This document shows, in pieces, positions 36,439 to 43,935 of a stretch of 64,000 nucleotides of DNA (within the stretch, counting starts at the first letter, position 1; every line of letters begins with the position of its first letter). A model generated the notes under the pieces. It made no database searches. It had not been told where the DNA came from and was given only the letters and a program-made list of their open reading frames with translations. This DNA comes from Nocardia nova NBRC 15556 (lineage in GTDB: Bacteria; Actinomycetota; Actinomycetes; Mycobacteriales; Mycobacteriaceae), in assembly GCF_001613005.1 (NCBI RefSeq), contig NZ_BDBN01000033.1, positions 1-64,000 on the forward strand, given 5' to 3'. A program made the translations under genes and the position numbers.

Positions 36439-37990
36439 AGTTTTTGCGCGTGGCAACGTCCTGCCCGGCCACGGCGGCGCGCACGCGGTATTTCTGGACC
36501 TTGCCGCTCGGGGTGCGGGGGAAGTCGTCGACGATGTGCAATTCCTCGGGCCACTTCTGCTTGGCCAGGCCGGCCTCGGCCAGATGCGCCTGCACGTCGG
36601 CCAGGGTCGGGGTGGTGCTGCCGGACCGCAGCCGGACCACCGCGGCGGCATGTTCGATGAGCCGCGCATCGGGCGCGGCGACCACGACGGCTTCGGCGAC
36701 CGCGGGCATGCGGTGCAGCACGTCTTCCACCTCGACCGCGCTGATGTTCTCGCCGCCGCGGATGATCAGATCGGTGGTGCGGTCGGTGATGGTGAGATAG
36801 CCGTCCTCGTCCAGCCGCCCGACATCGCCGGTGCGGTACCAGCCCTCGTCGTCGAAGGCGGCCGCGGTCAACTCCGGATCCGTGTAGCCCAGGCACAGAT
36901 CCGGTCCGCGACTGAAGATCTCGCCGTCGTCGGAGAGCCGGATCTCCACCCCCGGCAGCGGGCAGCCGTCGGTGTAGAGGCGTTTGTCCTGAGGATCCGT
37001 GCAGTCGGAGCCGGAGATGGACGGATGTTCGGTGCTGCCGTAGGCGCGGTAGGCGATGATGCCGAGTTCGGTGAGCCGGGTGGTCACCGCGGCCGGCACC
37101 GAACTCCCGCCCAGCCCCGCGTATTTCATCTGCCGCAGATGCGCGTCGGTGAACGACGGATGGTCGAGCAGGCTGGTGAGGTAATAGGGCACCCCGCCCG
37201 CCACGGTGGCGCCGAATTCCGACATCAGGGCCAGCACCCGGCCGGGATCCCACACATCCACGAGGTTGATCTCCGTCCCGTCGAGCACCGGGATGAGCAG
37301 GGCGTTGACCATGCCGATGAAATGGCCGACCGGTGCGGCCGTGAGCTGGGCGCCCAGATCGGGCGGGTAATGCGCACTGAGCTGGCGCGTTTCGAACCCG
37401 AGGGTGCGATGGCTGTGGACCACGCCCTTCGGGTCGCGGGTGGTGCCCGAGGTGAAGGCGATCAGCGCGGGGGAGTCCGGTGCGACCGTGACGATTCCGG
37501 GCATCGGCTCTTCGTCGAGCAGGGAGTCGAAGTCGCGGCCCACCACGCCGACGATCGGCACCTGCGCGCACAGATCGGGCTGAAATTCCATGGCGCCGAA
37601 GCGTTCCGCGGTGACGAACACCTTCGGACGCACCGCGTCGAGGATGTAACCGATTTCCTTGCGGCCGTAGAAGTGCACGATCGGCACCATCGTGGCCCCG
37701 AGGAAGGAGGCGGCCCAGAAGGTGGCCGCGGCCTCCATCCAGTTGGGTAGCTGGAAGGCGACCACATCGCCGGGGCCCACACCGCGGCGGCGCAATCCGG
37801 CGGCGAGCCGGCGGGCGAGGTGCTCGACCTCGCGCACCGTGCCCGACCAGGGACGCAGCTGGGAATGAACCCGGAACGGGACCTCGGGTGCCCCGGCCAG
37901 GCCCCGCGTCAGCATCTCGCCCATGGTTTCGCGCGTCCACCATCCGCGCGACTCGTACCGATCGATCAACTGCTGCGGGATCTTTCGCAT
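36437..37990 (-). CDS. AMP-binding acyl-CoA ligase (cyclohexanecarboxylate-CoA ligase-like)
   Basis: A 517-residue AMP-forming ligase with FTSGTTRDPKGVVHSHRT near 185 (P-loop), YGSTEHPSI near 300, TGDVGRLDEDGYLTITDRTTDLIIRGGENIS near 400 and the C-terminal lysine motif RTPSGKVQKYRVR. The sequence style is that of cyclohexanecarboxylate/alicyclic-acid CoA ligases, but assignment to a substrate is weak. It is divergent from the enoyl-CoA hydratase gene at 38101, and an imperfect operator at 38046-38060 lies between them. Confidence 0.9.
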   Translation of the reverse strand: MRKIPQQLIDRYESRGWWTRETMGEMLTRGLAGAPEVPFRVHSQLRPWSGTVREVEHLARRLAAGLRRRGVGPGDVVAFQLPNWMEAAATFWAASFLGATMVPIVHFYGRKEIGYILDAVRPKVFVTAERFGAMEFQPDLCAQVPIVGVVGRDFDSLLDEEPMPGIVTVAPDSPALIAFTSGTTRDPKGVVHSHRTLGFETRQLSAHYPPDLGAQLTAAPVGHFIGMVNALLIPVLDGTEINLVDVWDPGRVLALMSEFGATVAGGVPYYLTSLLDHPSFTDAHLRQMKYAGLGGSSVPAAVTTRLTELGIIAYRAYGSTEHPSISGSDCTDPQDKRLYTDGCPLPGVEIRLSDDGEIFSRGPDLCLGYTDPELTAAAFDDEGWYRTGDVGRLDEDGYLTITDRTTDLIIRGGENISAVEVEDVLHRMPAVAEAVVVAAPDARLIEHAAAVVRLRSGSTTPTLADVQAHLAEAGLAKQKWPEELHIVDDFPRTPSGKVQKYRVRAAVAGQDVATRKN

Positions 37991-38045
37991 GGCTGAGCTC
38001 CAATGCCCGACGAATGGGAAGGCCGGCGGGACCGGACCCGAATAC

Positions 38046-38060
38046 GGAGATGATATTCTC
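38046..38060. promoter_or_regulatory. Imperfect copy of the GAGAAT operator between divergent genes
   Basis: GGAGATGATATTCTC keeps the right half (ATATTCTC) of the 36424 site exactly, with a weaker left half. On the minus strand TATCAT (38055-38050) is a possible -10 for the ligase gene at 36437-37990. It lies 40 bases before the rightward hydratase start. Confidence 0.5.
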
Positions 38061-38100
38061 AGATTCGGAGAAGCAACATATCCAGAACGGAGAACGTGTG

Positions 38101-38841
38101 ATGGTCGACCTCGAGGTGGACGGCGGGATCGCGGTACTGACCATCAACCGTCCGCAGGCGCGCAACGCCATCGCGCCCGAGACGATGGATCAGCTCGATG
38201 CCGCGATCGACGCCGCGGCCGGCGCCCAGGTGCTGGTCGTGCGCGGTGCGGGCGAGCGCGCGTTCGTCTCCGGCGGAGATCTCAAGCAACTGGCCGCGAT
38301 TCGCACCGAGGAGGGTGCCGCGCAGATGGCCTGGCGGATGCGCGGCATCTGCGATCGGCTGGCCGCGTTCCCGGCTCCGGTGGTCGCGGCGCTCAACGGT
38401 CACGCCCTCGGCGGCGGTGCGGAATTCGCGGTGGCCGCCGATATCCGGATCGCCGCCGACGACATCACCATCGGGTTCAACCAGGTGGCGCTCGCGATCA
38501 TGCCCGCCTGGGGCGGAGCCGAACGGCTCGCGAAGCTGGTCGGGCGCAGCCGCGCACTGCTGCTGGCCGGCACCGGGTCCCTACTGTCCGCCGCGGAGGC
38601 GCAGCAGTACGGCCTGGTCGATCGGGTGGTGCCGCGGGCGGATTTCGAGCGGGAGTGGCGGTCACTGGCGACCGCGCTGGCCCATCCGGCCTCGGCGCCG
38701 ATCAAGCGCGTGGTCTCCGGCGCCACCCCGCCCGAGGCGGTGGAAGCCTTTGCCCGGCTGTGGGTTTCGGATGCGCACTGGGAAGCCGCGGATCGGGTGC
38801 TGAACCGCGGTTCGGCCCGCGGCGCGACCGCGCGGGCCTAG
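38101..38841 (+). CDS. Enoyl-CoA hydratase/isomerase family protein
   Basis: A 246-residue crotonase. The CoA-binding RPQARNAI motif is near residue 20, the first oxyanion-hole segment is AFVSGGDLKQL near 60, and the second is GGGAEFAVAADIRIA near 105 (glutamate in the usual catalytic position). The protein ends near HWEAADRV. The ATG at 38101 follows GGAGA at seven bases. It is divergent from the acyl-CoA ligase and is probably co-regulated with it. It may hydrate the enoyl-CoA made by the dehydrogenase pair. Confidence 0.92.
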   Translation: MVDLEVDGGIAVLTINRPQARNAIAPETMDQLDAAIDAAAGAQVLVVRGAGERAFVSGGDLKQLAAIRTEEGAAQMAWRMRGICDRLAAFPAPVVAALNGHALGGGAEFAVAADIRIAADDITIGFNQVALAIMPAWGGAERLAKLVGRSRALLLAGTGSLLSAAEAQQYGLVDRVVPRADFEREWRSLATALAHPASAPIKRVVSGATPPEAVEAFARLWVSDAHWEAADRVLNRGSARGATARA

Positions 38842-39008
38842 GACCGGTTCCTCGCCGAGCCGGCCCGCTGTATCCGTCGGGTGTGGTTTGCCGGATTCGG
38901 CGGCGGTCAACACTATGTTTCGGCCTCGCCGGCCTGGTTCCGGCAGGCCGTCGTTGTTGTTTGCCGTCGGAAAACGACCTGCGCCACATCGGCGCAGAAG
39001 GAGGATAC

Positions 39009-39281
39009 GTGCGCATCATCACCACCGGTCTCGCCGCCACGGCGTTGACCGTCGCCGCGGTCGCGGGGGCCGGCGTCGCTGCGGCCGATGACGATTCGGG
39101 GCTCAACCCGCCCAAGGAGATCATCACCGTGGATATCAATCTCCTCGGATGTTCGATCGGCGCCGGACTCGGCGCGCAGCTGGTTCCCACGCTGAGCGCC
39201 GGCGGATTCGGTGGCCCGGTGGGCATCGACGGCGGATTGGCCTCGCGGCTGCGCAGCGCCGGCTGCCTGCCCTGGCGCTGA
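39009..39281 (+). CDS. Small secreted protein
   Basis: A 90-residue protein with a clear signal peptide (MRIITTGLAATALTVAAVAG then an AxA-type site near GVAAAD) and a 65-residue mature region containing two cysteines (LLGCSIGAG and SAGCLPW) that may form a disulfide. Such short secreted proteins with a Gly-rich mature part are common in Nocardia. The start is GTG at 39009, preceded by GAAGGAGG. No function is known. It sits between the hydratase and a convergent ferredoxin gene. Confidence 0.85.
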   Translation: MRIITTGLAATALTVAAVAGAGVAAADDDSGLNPPKEIITVDINLLGCSIGAGLGAQLVPTLSAGGFGGPVGIDGGLASRLRSAGCLPWR

Positions 39282-39290
39282 CGGCGCGAA

Positions 39291-39497
39291 TTATTCGGTC
39301 GCGCTGTCGATTTCGGTGATGGCGTGCACCGGGCAGTCCAGCAGTGCCCGGTGCACGCCGTCGCGATCGGCGGGTGCGACGACACCGTCACCTTCCAGCG
39401 ACGCGTAGCCCCAGTCGTCGAGCGAAAAGTACTTCGGCGCGTGTTTGGCGCAGGTGCCGAAGCCGTCGCAGACGGTGCGATCGAGTCGGATCTTCAC
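39291..39497 (-). CDS. Ferredoxin (3Fe-4S/4Fe-4S, P450 type)
   Basis: A 68-residue ferredoxin. The ligands are CDGFGTCAKHAP near residues 10-21 and CPVHAI near 55. The start is GTG at 39497, overlapping the stop of the NuoF-like reductase gene (GTGA). The two are therefore translationally coupled and probably form one electron-transfer chain. The likely acceptors are oxygenases encoded here, including the P450 at 4294-5670, but nothing in the sequence proves that partnership. Confidence 0.94.
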   Translation of the reverse strand: MKIRLDRTVCDGFGTCAKHAPKYFSLDDWGYASLEGDGVVAPADRDGVHRALLDCPVHAITEIDSATE

Positions 39498-40786
39498 AGC
39501 GAGGTCACCGCTTCCACATCGAAGGGGCGGACGGCGGCGAACGGCGTGGCCGCGCAGATCGCGCAGCCGCCGCCGCGGTGGCGCGCCACCGCATCCGGGA
39601 ATTCGTCGAGCAGGGTCCGGGCCGCATTCGTCGCCGCGTCGAGGGTGCCGCAGGCGCCGCGGCCGCGCAGCACGGTCGCCCAGCGGCGCAGCCGATCCAG
39701 ATCGGCGGCCTCGGCGACCCCGTCGCGCAGTGCGGAGGCGACCGCGCTCATCGCCGCGGTGCCGTTGAAACACGAGCCGCACTGACCGGCGTTCTCGCGG
39801 TCGAAATAGTCCAGCACCGCCGCCGCCACCGCGACCGGGCAGTCGTCGGGCGTGAGCAGTGCGACGGCGCCGCAGCCCAGTCCCGTCCCCAGCGCCCGCA
39901 ACGTCTCGTGATCGAGCCGGGCGTCGAGGATGCGGCTGTTGGTGAGGCCGTTGAAATAGCCGCCGAGCAGCGCGCCGTGCACGCGGTCCGCGGCGACGCC
40001 GTGCAACTCGAGCAGGGCGCGGAACGAAAACCCGTGCGGCAGTTCGTAGATCGCCGGTTCGCGCCCGCCCCCGGTCACGGTGGCCAGGAAGGTCCCCGGC
40101 GAGTCCGCGGTGCCCACGGCACGGAAGGCCGCCGCGCCGAAGCGGTGAATCCATGCCAGCTGGGCGAGAGTTTCCACGTTGCTGACCAGTGTGGGGCGTC
40201 CACCGACGCCGGCCGCATACGGACGGGGCGGCTTGTCGGTGGGTGTGGCGGGCCCGCCGTCGATCGCACGGACCGCCGCCGTCTCCTCCCCGGCCACATA
40301 TCCGGCGGCGACGGTGACGATCTCCATCGGCACCGCGAGCTCGGCGGGATCGGTCTCGGCAAGCGCGCCGGCGACCGATTCGGCGGCCCGGTCGTCGGAG
40401 ACGTACAGCACCGCGCGATCGGCGGCGAGAATCGTCGCGGCGGCTCGTAATCCGTCCAGCACCAGATGGGGGCGCCGGCGCAGCAACCAGCGGTCCTTCC
40501 CCGAGGCCGGTTCGCCCTCCTCTCCGTTGGCGACGACCACCGGCCGCACTCCGGCATCGCAATGCCGCTGTACCGACAGCAGTTTCGTGCCCAGCGGGAA
40601 GCCCGCGCCGCCGCGCCCGCGCAGGCCCGACTCGACGACCTCGGCGAGCAGCCGCGCCGGATCCTCGATCGGCGCGTACCCGCCGCTCGCCCGGTACGCC
40701 GCCGCCGACTCGGTGCCCTCGCCGCCGGTGATTCGCGGCGCGGTCCCCGGTGGTGCGCTGACTATCGGATTCGCGATCGCATCCAT
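39494..40786 (-). CDS. NuoF-like NADH-binding iron-sulfur oxidoreductase
   Basis: A 430-residue stand-alone homologue of the complex I 51-kDa subunit (NuoF). The NADH/FMN-binding segment is GLRGRGGAGFPLGTK near 55-70, followed by ANGEEGEPASGKDR, and the FeS-binding region near 345 is NAGQCGSCFNGTAAM with RGRGACGTL (near 375). No other complex I subunit is present. It is coupled to a ferredoxin by GTGA, so it is better seen as an NADH:ferredoxin reductase feeding oxygenases than as respiratory complex I. That role is an inference from context. Confidence 0.9.
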   Translation of the reverse strand: MDAIANPIVSAPPGTAPRITGGEGTESAAAYRASGGYAPIEDPARLLAEVVESGLRGRGGAGFPLGTKLLSVQRHCDAGVRPVVVANGEEGEPASGKDRWLLRRRPHLVLDGLRAAATILAADRAVLYVSDDRAAESVAGALAETDPAELAVPMEIVTVAAGYVAGEETAAVRAIDGGPATPTDKPPRPYAAGVGGRPTLVSNVETLAQLAWIHRFGAAAFRAVGTADSPGTFLATVTGGGREPAIYELPHGFSFRALLELHGVAADRVHGALLGGYFNGLTNSRILDARLDHETLRALGTGLGCGAVALLTPDDCPVAVAAAVLDYFDRENAGQCGSCFNGTAAMSAVASALRDGVAEAADLDRLRRWATVLRGRGACGTLDAATNAARTLLDEFPDAVARHRGGGCAICAATPFAAVRPFDVEAVTSL

Positions 40787-40847
40787 CGATCCGTCCTTCG
40801 GAATATCGTCCGCCGCCGAAAACTGTCGGCGCGGAAATGGCTGTGCC

Positions 40848-40853
40848 TACAAT
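40848..40853 (+). promoter_or_regulatory. Candidate -10 (TACAAT) for a leaderless message
   Basis: TACAAT is a good actinobacterial -10 and ends seven bases before the ATG at 40861, placing the transcription start at the start codon. The region is AT-richer than its surroundings and lies between the divergent NuoF-like and hypothetical genes. Confidence 0.5.
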
Positions 40854-40860
40854 CGGCGGC

Positions 40861-41334
40861 ATGCGTACCGCAGTAATTCGTGTCGATGTGGATCCCGCCG
40901 GGGAACTGCCGCCCGCGGAATTCGGGAAGAAGATATCCGCGCTCATCTCTCGCGCTGCGAAATCCGGAATATCGGTGACCGCACCCGATATCGATCGGCT
41001 TCCCGCACGCCGCCGCGAAATCCAGGTGCTGATCGACGGTGACGACACGGCCGCCGTGCGCGAACACGCGGTGGGAATGTGTGCCGATATCTTCGGCTCC
41101 GCCGTCCGGCCCGGGGCGGTCACCTTCGTCAGCCGGGGGACCGACGACGACGCCCACGGTGTCCTCGCCGGATTCGGCATCACCGGAGAGATCGATCGCA
41201 GCTGCGACGCGGCCGGCTTCGACACCCTCACCGTCCGCCTGGCGCGCACCGATCTGGAGCGCATCCCGGAGAGCCGGATCCAGACCGCGCTCGAGGCGGC
41301 GACCAACTCGGAGGTGGTCATCGTCACCAGGTGA
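40861..41334 (+). CDS. Hypothetical protein
   Basis: A 157-residue protein (MRTAVIRVDVDPAGELPP...) with an alternating strand-helix pattern and no cysteine-rich, membrane or signal region; the only Cys are in MCADIFG and SCDAAG. I do not recognise the family. The start at 40861 is supported by a TACAAT -10 seven bases before it, suggesting a leaderless message; a longer frame from 40837 is less likely. It is divergent from the NuoF-like gene and converges on the hydrolase gene ending at 41397. Confidence 0.75.
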   Translation: MRTAVIRVDVDPAGELPPAEFGKKISALISRAAKSGISVTAPDIDRLPARRREIQVLIDGDDTAAVREHAVGMCADIFGSAVRPGAVTFVSRGTDDDAHGVLAGFGITGEIDRSCDAAGFDTLTVRLARTDLERIPESRIQTALEAATNSEVVIVTR

Positions 41335-41396
41335 GCACGGCGGTGAGCCGCCTGCGAGAGGCTCACCGGCCCACCGCGATTCGCCGATTTCCACCG

Positions 41397-42254
41397 CTAC
41401 TGCCGCACGAAGTCCAGGATCGCCGGCGCGGCCAGCACCCAGGTGTCGAAGATGTTCCCCTCGCCCCGGGCGCGCGCCTTCTGACCCTGCTGCCAGGCGT
41501 CCTCGGGCCACGGCGGATCGATCAGGACCGAACCCTCGATCAGGCAGTGCACTTCCATCGACGTCCGCTTGGGGTGGTCGATATCGTGCTCACCTCCCCG
41601 GATGATGAGCGTGGGAATCCTCAGCTTCGAGAACTCGTAATCGGTCACCCCGGGAATCGTCTGACCTGGTTTCGGAACATAGGCGTCGAGCCAGCGCAAC
41701 ATCTGCGCCTGGAATTCCTCGGCGTCGAGAGCCAGCAGCCGGTCCTTGTTCTTCGGATTGTCCTGGATGCGTTCCTGCCATTCCGGCAGTTCGATCAGGC
41801 CCTCGATGCCCTTGATCTTCGCCGCGGTGATGTTGGGAATGATGTAATGCGAACCGAGCGCGATCAAGCCGTAGTTGCCGCCGACGATATTCCACACGAT
41901 CAGCTTCGTCGCGATCTCCGGATACAGCATCGCCGTCAGAATGGAATCCCGCGCACCGCCGGAGCCGCCGGCGATGATCACCGGACCCGTGTCCAGATGC
42001 ACGAGCAGATCGTGCAGCACCTCGGCGCGCATATGCGATTCCGTGGGACCCCAGAACGCGACCTCACTGCGGCCGCAGTTGGGCCGGTCCCACAGCAGGA
42101 CCCGGTGGCCACCGGCGACCAGGGCCTCGGCCAGCGGCCGCAACCCCGGAATTTCGATGCTGAACCGGCCACCGGGAGTGAGCACGATCAGCGGACCGGA
42201 CTCTCCCAGAACTTCGTAATAGACCTCACCACCGCGGATTTCGGCGATCGGCAT
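41397..42254 (-). CDS. Alpha/beta hydrolase
   Basis: A 285-residue alpha/beta hydrolase. The N-terminal strand and PGG oxyanion region are near 28, the nucleophile elbow is AGGSGGARDS near 97, and DIDHPKR near 235 is in the region of the acid. The typical late GH motif is not evident, so the catalytic His is unclear. It may be a C-C hydrolase or esterase of the pathway. A large hairpin at 42301-42361 lies between it and the Rieske ferredoxin gene, suggesting that the two are not simply one transcript unit. Confidence 0.85.
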   Translation of the reverse strand: MPIAEIRGGEVYYEVLGESGPLIVLTPGGRFSIEIPGLRPLAEALVAGGHRVLLWDRPNCGRSEVAFWGPTESHMRAEVLHDLLVHLDTGPVIIAGGSGGARDSILTAMLYPEIATKLIVWNIVGGNYGLIALGSHYIIPNITAAKIKGIEGLIELPEWQERIQDNPKNKDRLLALDAEEFQAQMLRWLDAYVPKPGQTIPGVTDYEFSKLRIPTLIIRGGEHDIDHPKRTSMEVHCLIEGSVLIDPPWPEDAWQQGQKARARGEGNIFDTWVLAAPAILDFVRQ

Positions 42255-42300
42255 GGACAGACCTCCTCGTCTGTGTCGGATCGAGCTGCGCTATTCGTCG

Positions 42301-42361
42301 CCTGATGGGGCGCCCTACGTGGTGACACTTCGTTGCCGCCTCCGGGCGCTGACCCATCAGG
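42301..42361. repeat. Interrupted inverted repeat (stem about 15 bp) between genes
   Basis: CCTGATGGG (42301-42309) pairs with CCCATCAGG (42353-42361), and GCGCCC (42310-42315) with GGGCGC (42344-42349), leaving a three-base bulge and a 28-base loop. It overlaps the stop of the Rieske ferredoxin gene and lies about 50 bases before the hydrolase start. It could be a terminator/attenuator or an RNA processing site; there is no U-tract. Confidence 0.6.
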
Positions 42362-42752
42362 CCGTGACCAGAACGTCGTTGCCGACCACCCGCACGGGAT
42401 AGGTGCGGATACTCCATTCCGGTTTCACCGCGGTGGTGCCGGTGGCCAATTCGAATCCCCACTGGTGCCACGGGCAGTAGATGTATTCGCCGCCGCGCAC
42501 GCTGACCGCGTCACCGGGAACCGATTCGTCGACCGCGGTCAGTCCCCGGGTGCGGCCCGAACACAGCGGGCCGCCCTCGTGCGGACAGTAATTGGCGATG
42601 GCGTAGAAGGTGCCGTCGACGTTGTAGACGCCGACCCCGTGGCGGCCGATCGGCACGAGTTTATGTGTACCGGGCGGAATTTCGTCGACGGTGGCGACGG
42701 CGTGCTCACGCCCCTGCGGCAGCCGCGGCGTGGCCGCGAGATCGTCGCTCAT
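42357..42752 (-). CDS. Rieske [2Fe-2S] ferredoxin-type protein
   Basis: A 131-residue single Rieske domain. Cluster ligands are CPHEGGPLC and CPWHQWGFEL near residues 56-64 and 93-102, and the usual EIPPGTHKLVPIGRHGVGVYNVDG lead-in is present. It would carry electrons to an oxygenase, or be a small Rieske subunit. One base separates its start from the stop of the amidohydrolase gene. No Rieske oxygenase alpha subunit is nearby; the only one in the window is at 23952-25334, so its partner is uncertain. Confidence 0.92.
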   Translation of the reverse strand: MSDDLAATPRLPQGREHAVATVDEIPPGTHKLVPIGRHGVGVYNVDGTFYAIANYCPHEGGPLCSGRTRGLTAVDESVPGDAVSVRGGEYIYCPWHQWGFELATGTTAVKPEWSIRTYPVRVVGNDVLVTA

Positions 42753-42753
42753 C

Positions 42754-43908
42754 TCAGAACACCCGCACTTGCCCGGGCAATACCGGCACGGTATCGGGCA
42801 GGTTGGCGTAGGTTTTCAGCCCGTTGCCGAACATCACCGGCTCGCGGGTGTGCTCGGGCAGATGTTTGACCAGCCAGCGCGGATCGTCGAAGGTCCAGTG
42901 CGGATAGTCCGAGGAGAACAACAGAATCCTGTCCGCCTCCATCCATTCCAGCGCCCGGGTCAATTCCGTCTTGTCCTCGGGATAGTCCAGGGGCTGGGTG
43001 GTGAACTTGATGTGCTCCTTGACGTACTCCGACGGCTTGCGCTTGATCTCGACCCATGCTTTGCGCGCCTCGTAGATCGCGTCCATCCGCCACATCAGCG
43101 GCAGGATCCAGGTGAACGCATGCTCGACCAGGATGATCCGCAACGCCGGGAAGCGGTCGAAGACGCCGTCGAAGATCAGGCTCATCACCTGATTCATCGC
43201 CAGTAGCGAGTAGGTGACCATGAAATCGTGGTTGTAGCTGGGATATCCCACCGGCGGCATCGGCAGCATCTCGAAATTCCCGCGGGAGAGGTGGCAGGCC
43301 ACCGGCAGGTCGTGCTTCACCGCGGCCGCCCACACCGGGTCGTACATCGGATCGCCCCACGCCGGCCGCGGTTCGGCGCGAATGAGGATCTGCGCCATAT
43401 ACGGATGTCCGGCCCATTTCTCGATTTCGCGGACCGCGCCGGCCGGGTCCTCGGCCGCGGCGCTGATGGAACCGCGATAGCGCTGATGCCAGTTGTTGTG
43501 ACCGTCGAGCCAGTCCTGATCCAGCCAGGTGTTGACCGCCGCCGCGGCCGCCGAGGTCGCCTCCGGCAGCCGTGCCTGGTGCAGGCCCGGCTCGAGGATG
43601 GCGATATCGGAGCCGGCGCCCATGATGAGCTGCCGGAACAGCGTGTCGGGATCGCTACCCGGGAAACCGCCGTCGGGTGTGAAGGCGTCCACCCGCATCG
43701 CGTAGGCGTAGGCGAAGTCGGGGGCGTCGTAGAAGATGGTGCTGCCGACGTGGCGGTTGAGGAAATACTTGCTGCGGAACGGCTCCGGGTAGAGTTCGGC
43801 GAGCCGTCCCGGCCGGGGCACCGGGTGGACGTCGGAGTCGACCACCCGGACCGCGACCCGATCGGTGCTCGGAATCCGTTCGCGTACCTCGGTATTCGCC
43901 TGCGTCAT
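42754..43908 (-). CDS. Amidohydrolase-2 family metal-dependent hydrolase
   Basis: A 384-residue protein of the same type as its neighbour at 43936-45027; the two share the NxPDTLxRQL-like and PGSxPD motifs and FSSDYPHWTFDD/FGSSYPHWQLDD endings, so they look like tandem paralogues. The N-terminal metal motif is VVDSDVHPVP, mid-barrel ACHLSRGNFEM is near 235, and the final Asp is in SSDYPH. It probably acts on a CoA ester or acid of the same pathway. It is separated from the Rieske ferredoxin gene by one base. Confidence 0.92.
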   Translation of the reverse strand: MTQANTEVRERIPSTDRVAVRVVDSDVHPVPRPGRLAELYPEPFRSKYFLNRHVGSTIFYDAPDFAYAYAMRVDAFTPDGGFPGSDPDTLFRQLIMGAGSDIAILEPGLHQARLPEATSAAAAAVNTWLDQDWLDGHNNWHQRYRGSISAAAEDPAGAVREIEKWAGHPYMAQILIRAEPRPAWGDPMYDPVWAAAVKHDLPVACHLSRGNFEMLPMPPVGYPSYNHDFMVTYSLLAMNQVMSLIFDGVFDRFPALRIILVEHAFTWILPLMWRMDAIYEARKAWVEIKRKPSEYVKEHIKFTTQPLDYPEDKTELTRALEWMEADRILLFSSDYPHWTFDDPRWLVKHLPEHTREPVMFGNGLKTYANLPDTVPVLPGQVRVF

Positions 43909-43935
43909 GGGTATCCCTTTCGATTCCGATACCGG

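Noticed and set aside
39494..40786. Complex I (nuo) operon
   Set aside because: Only a NuoF-like gene is present, next to a small ferredoxin; no other subunits.
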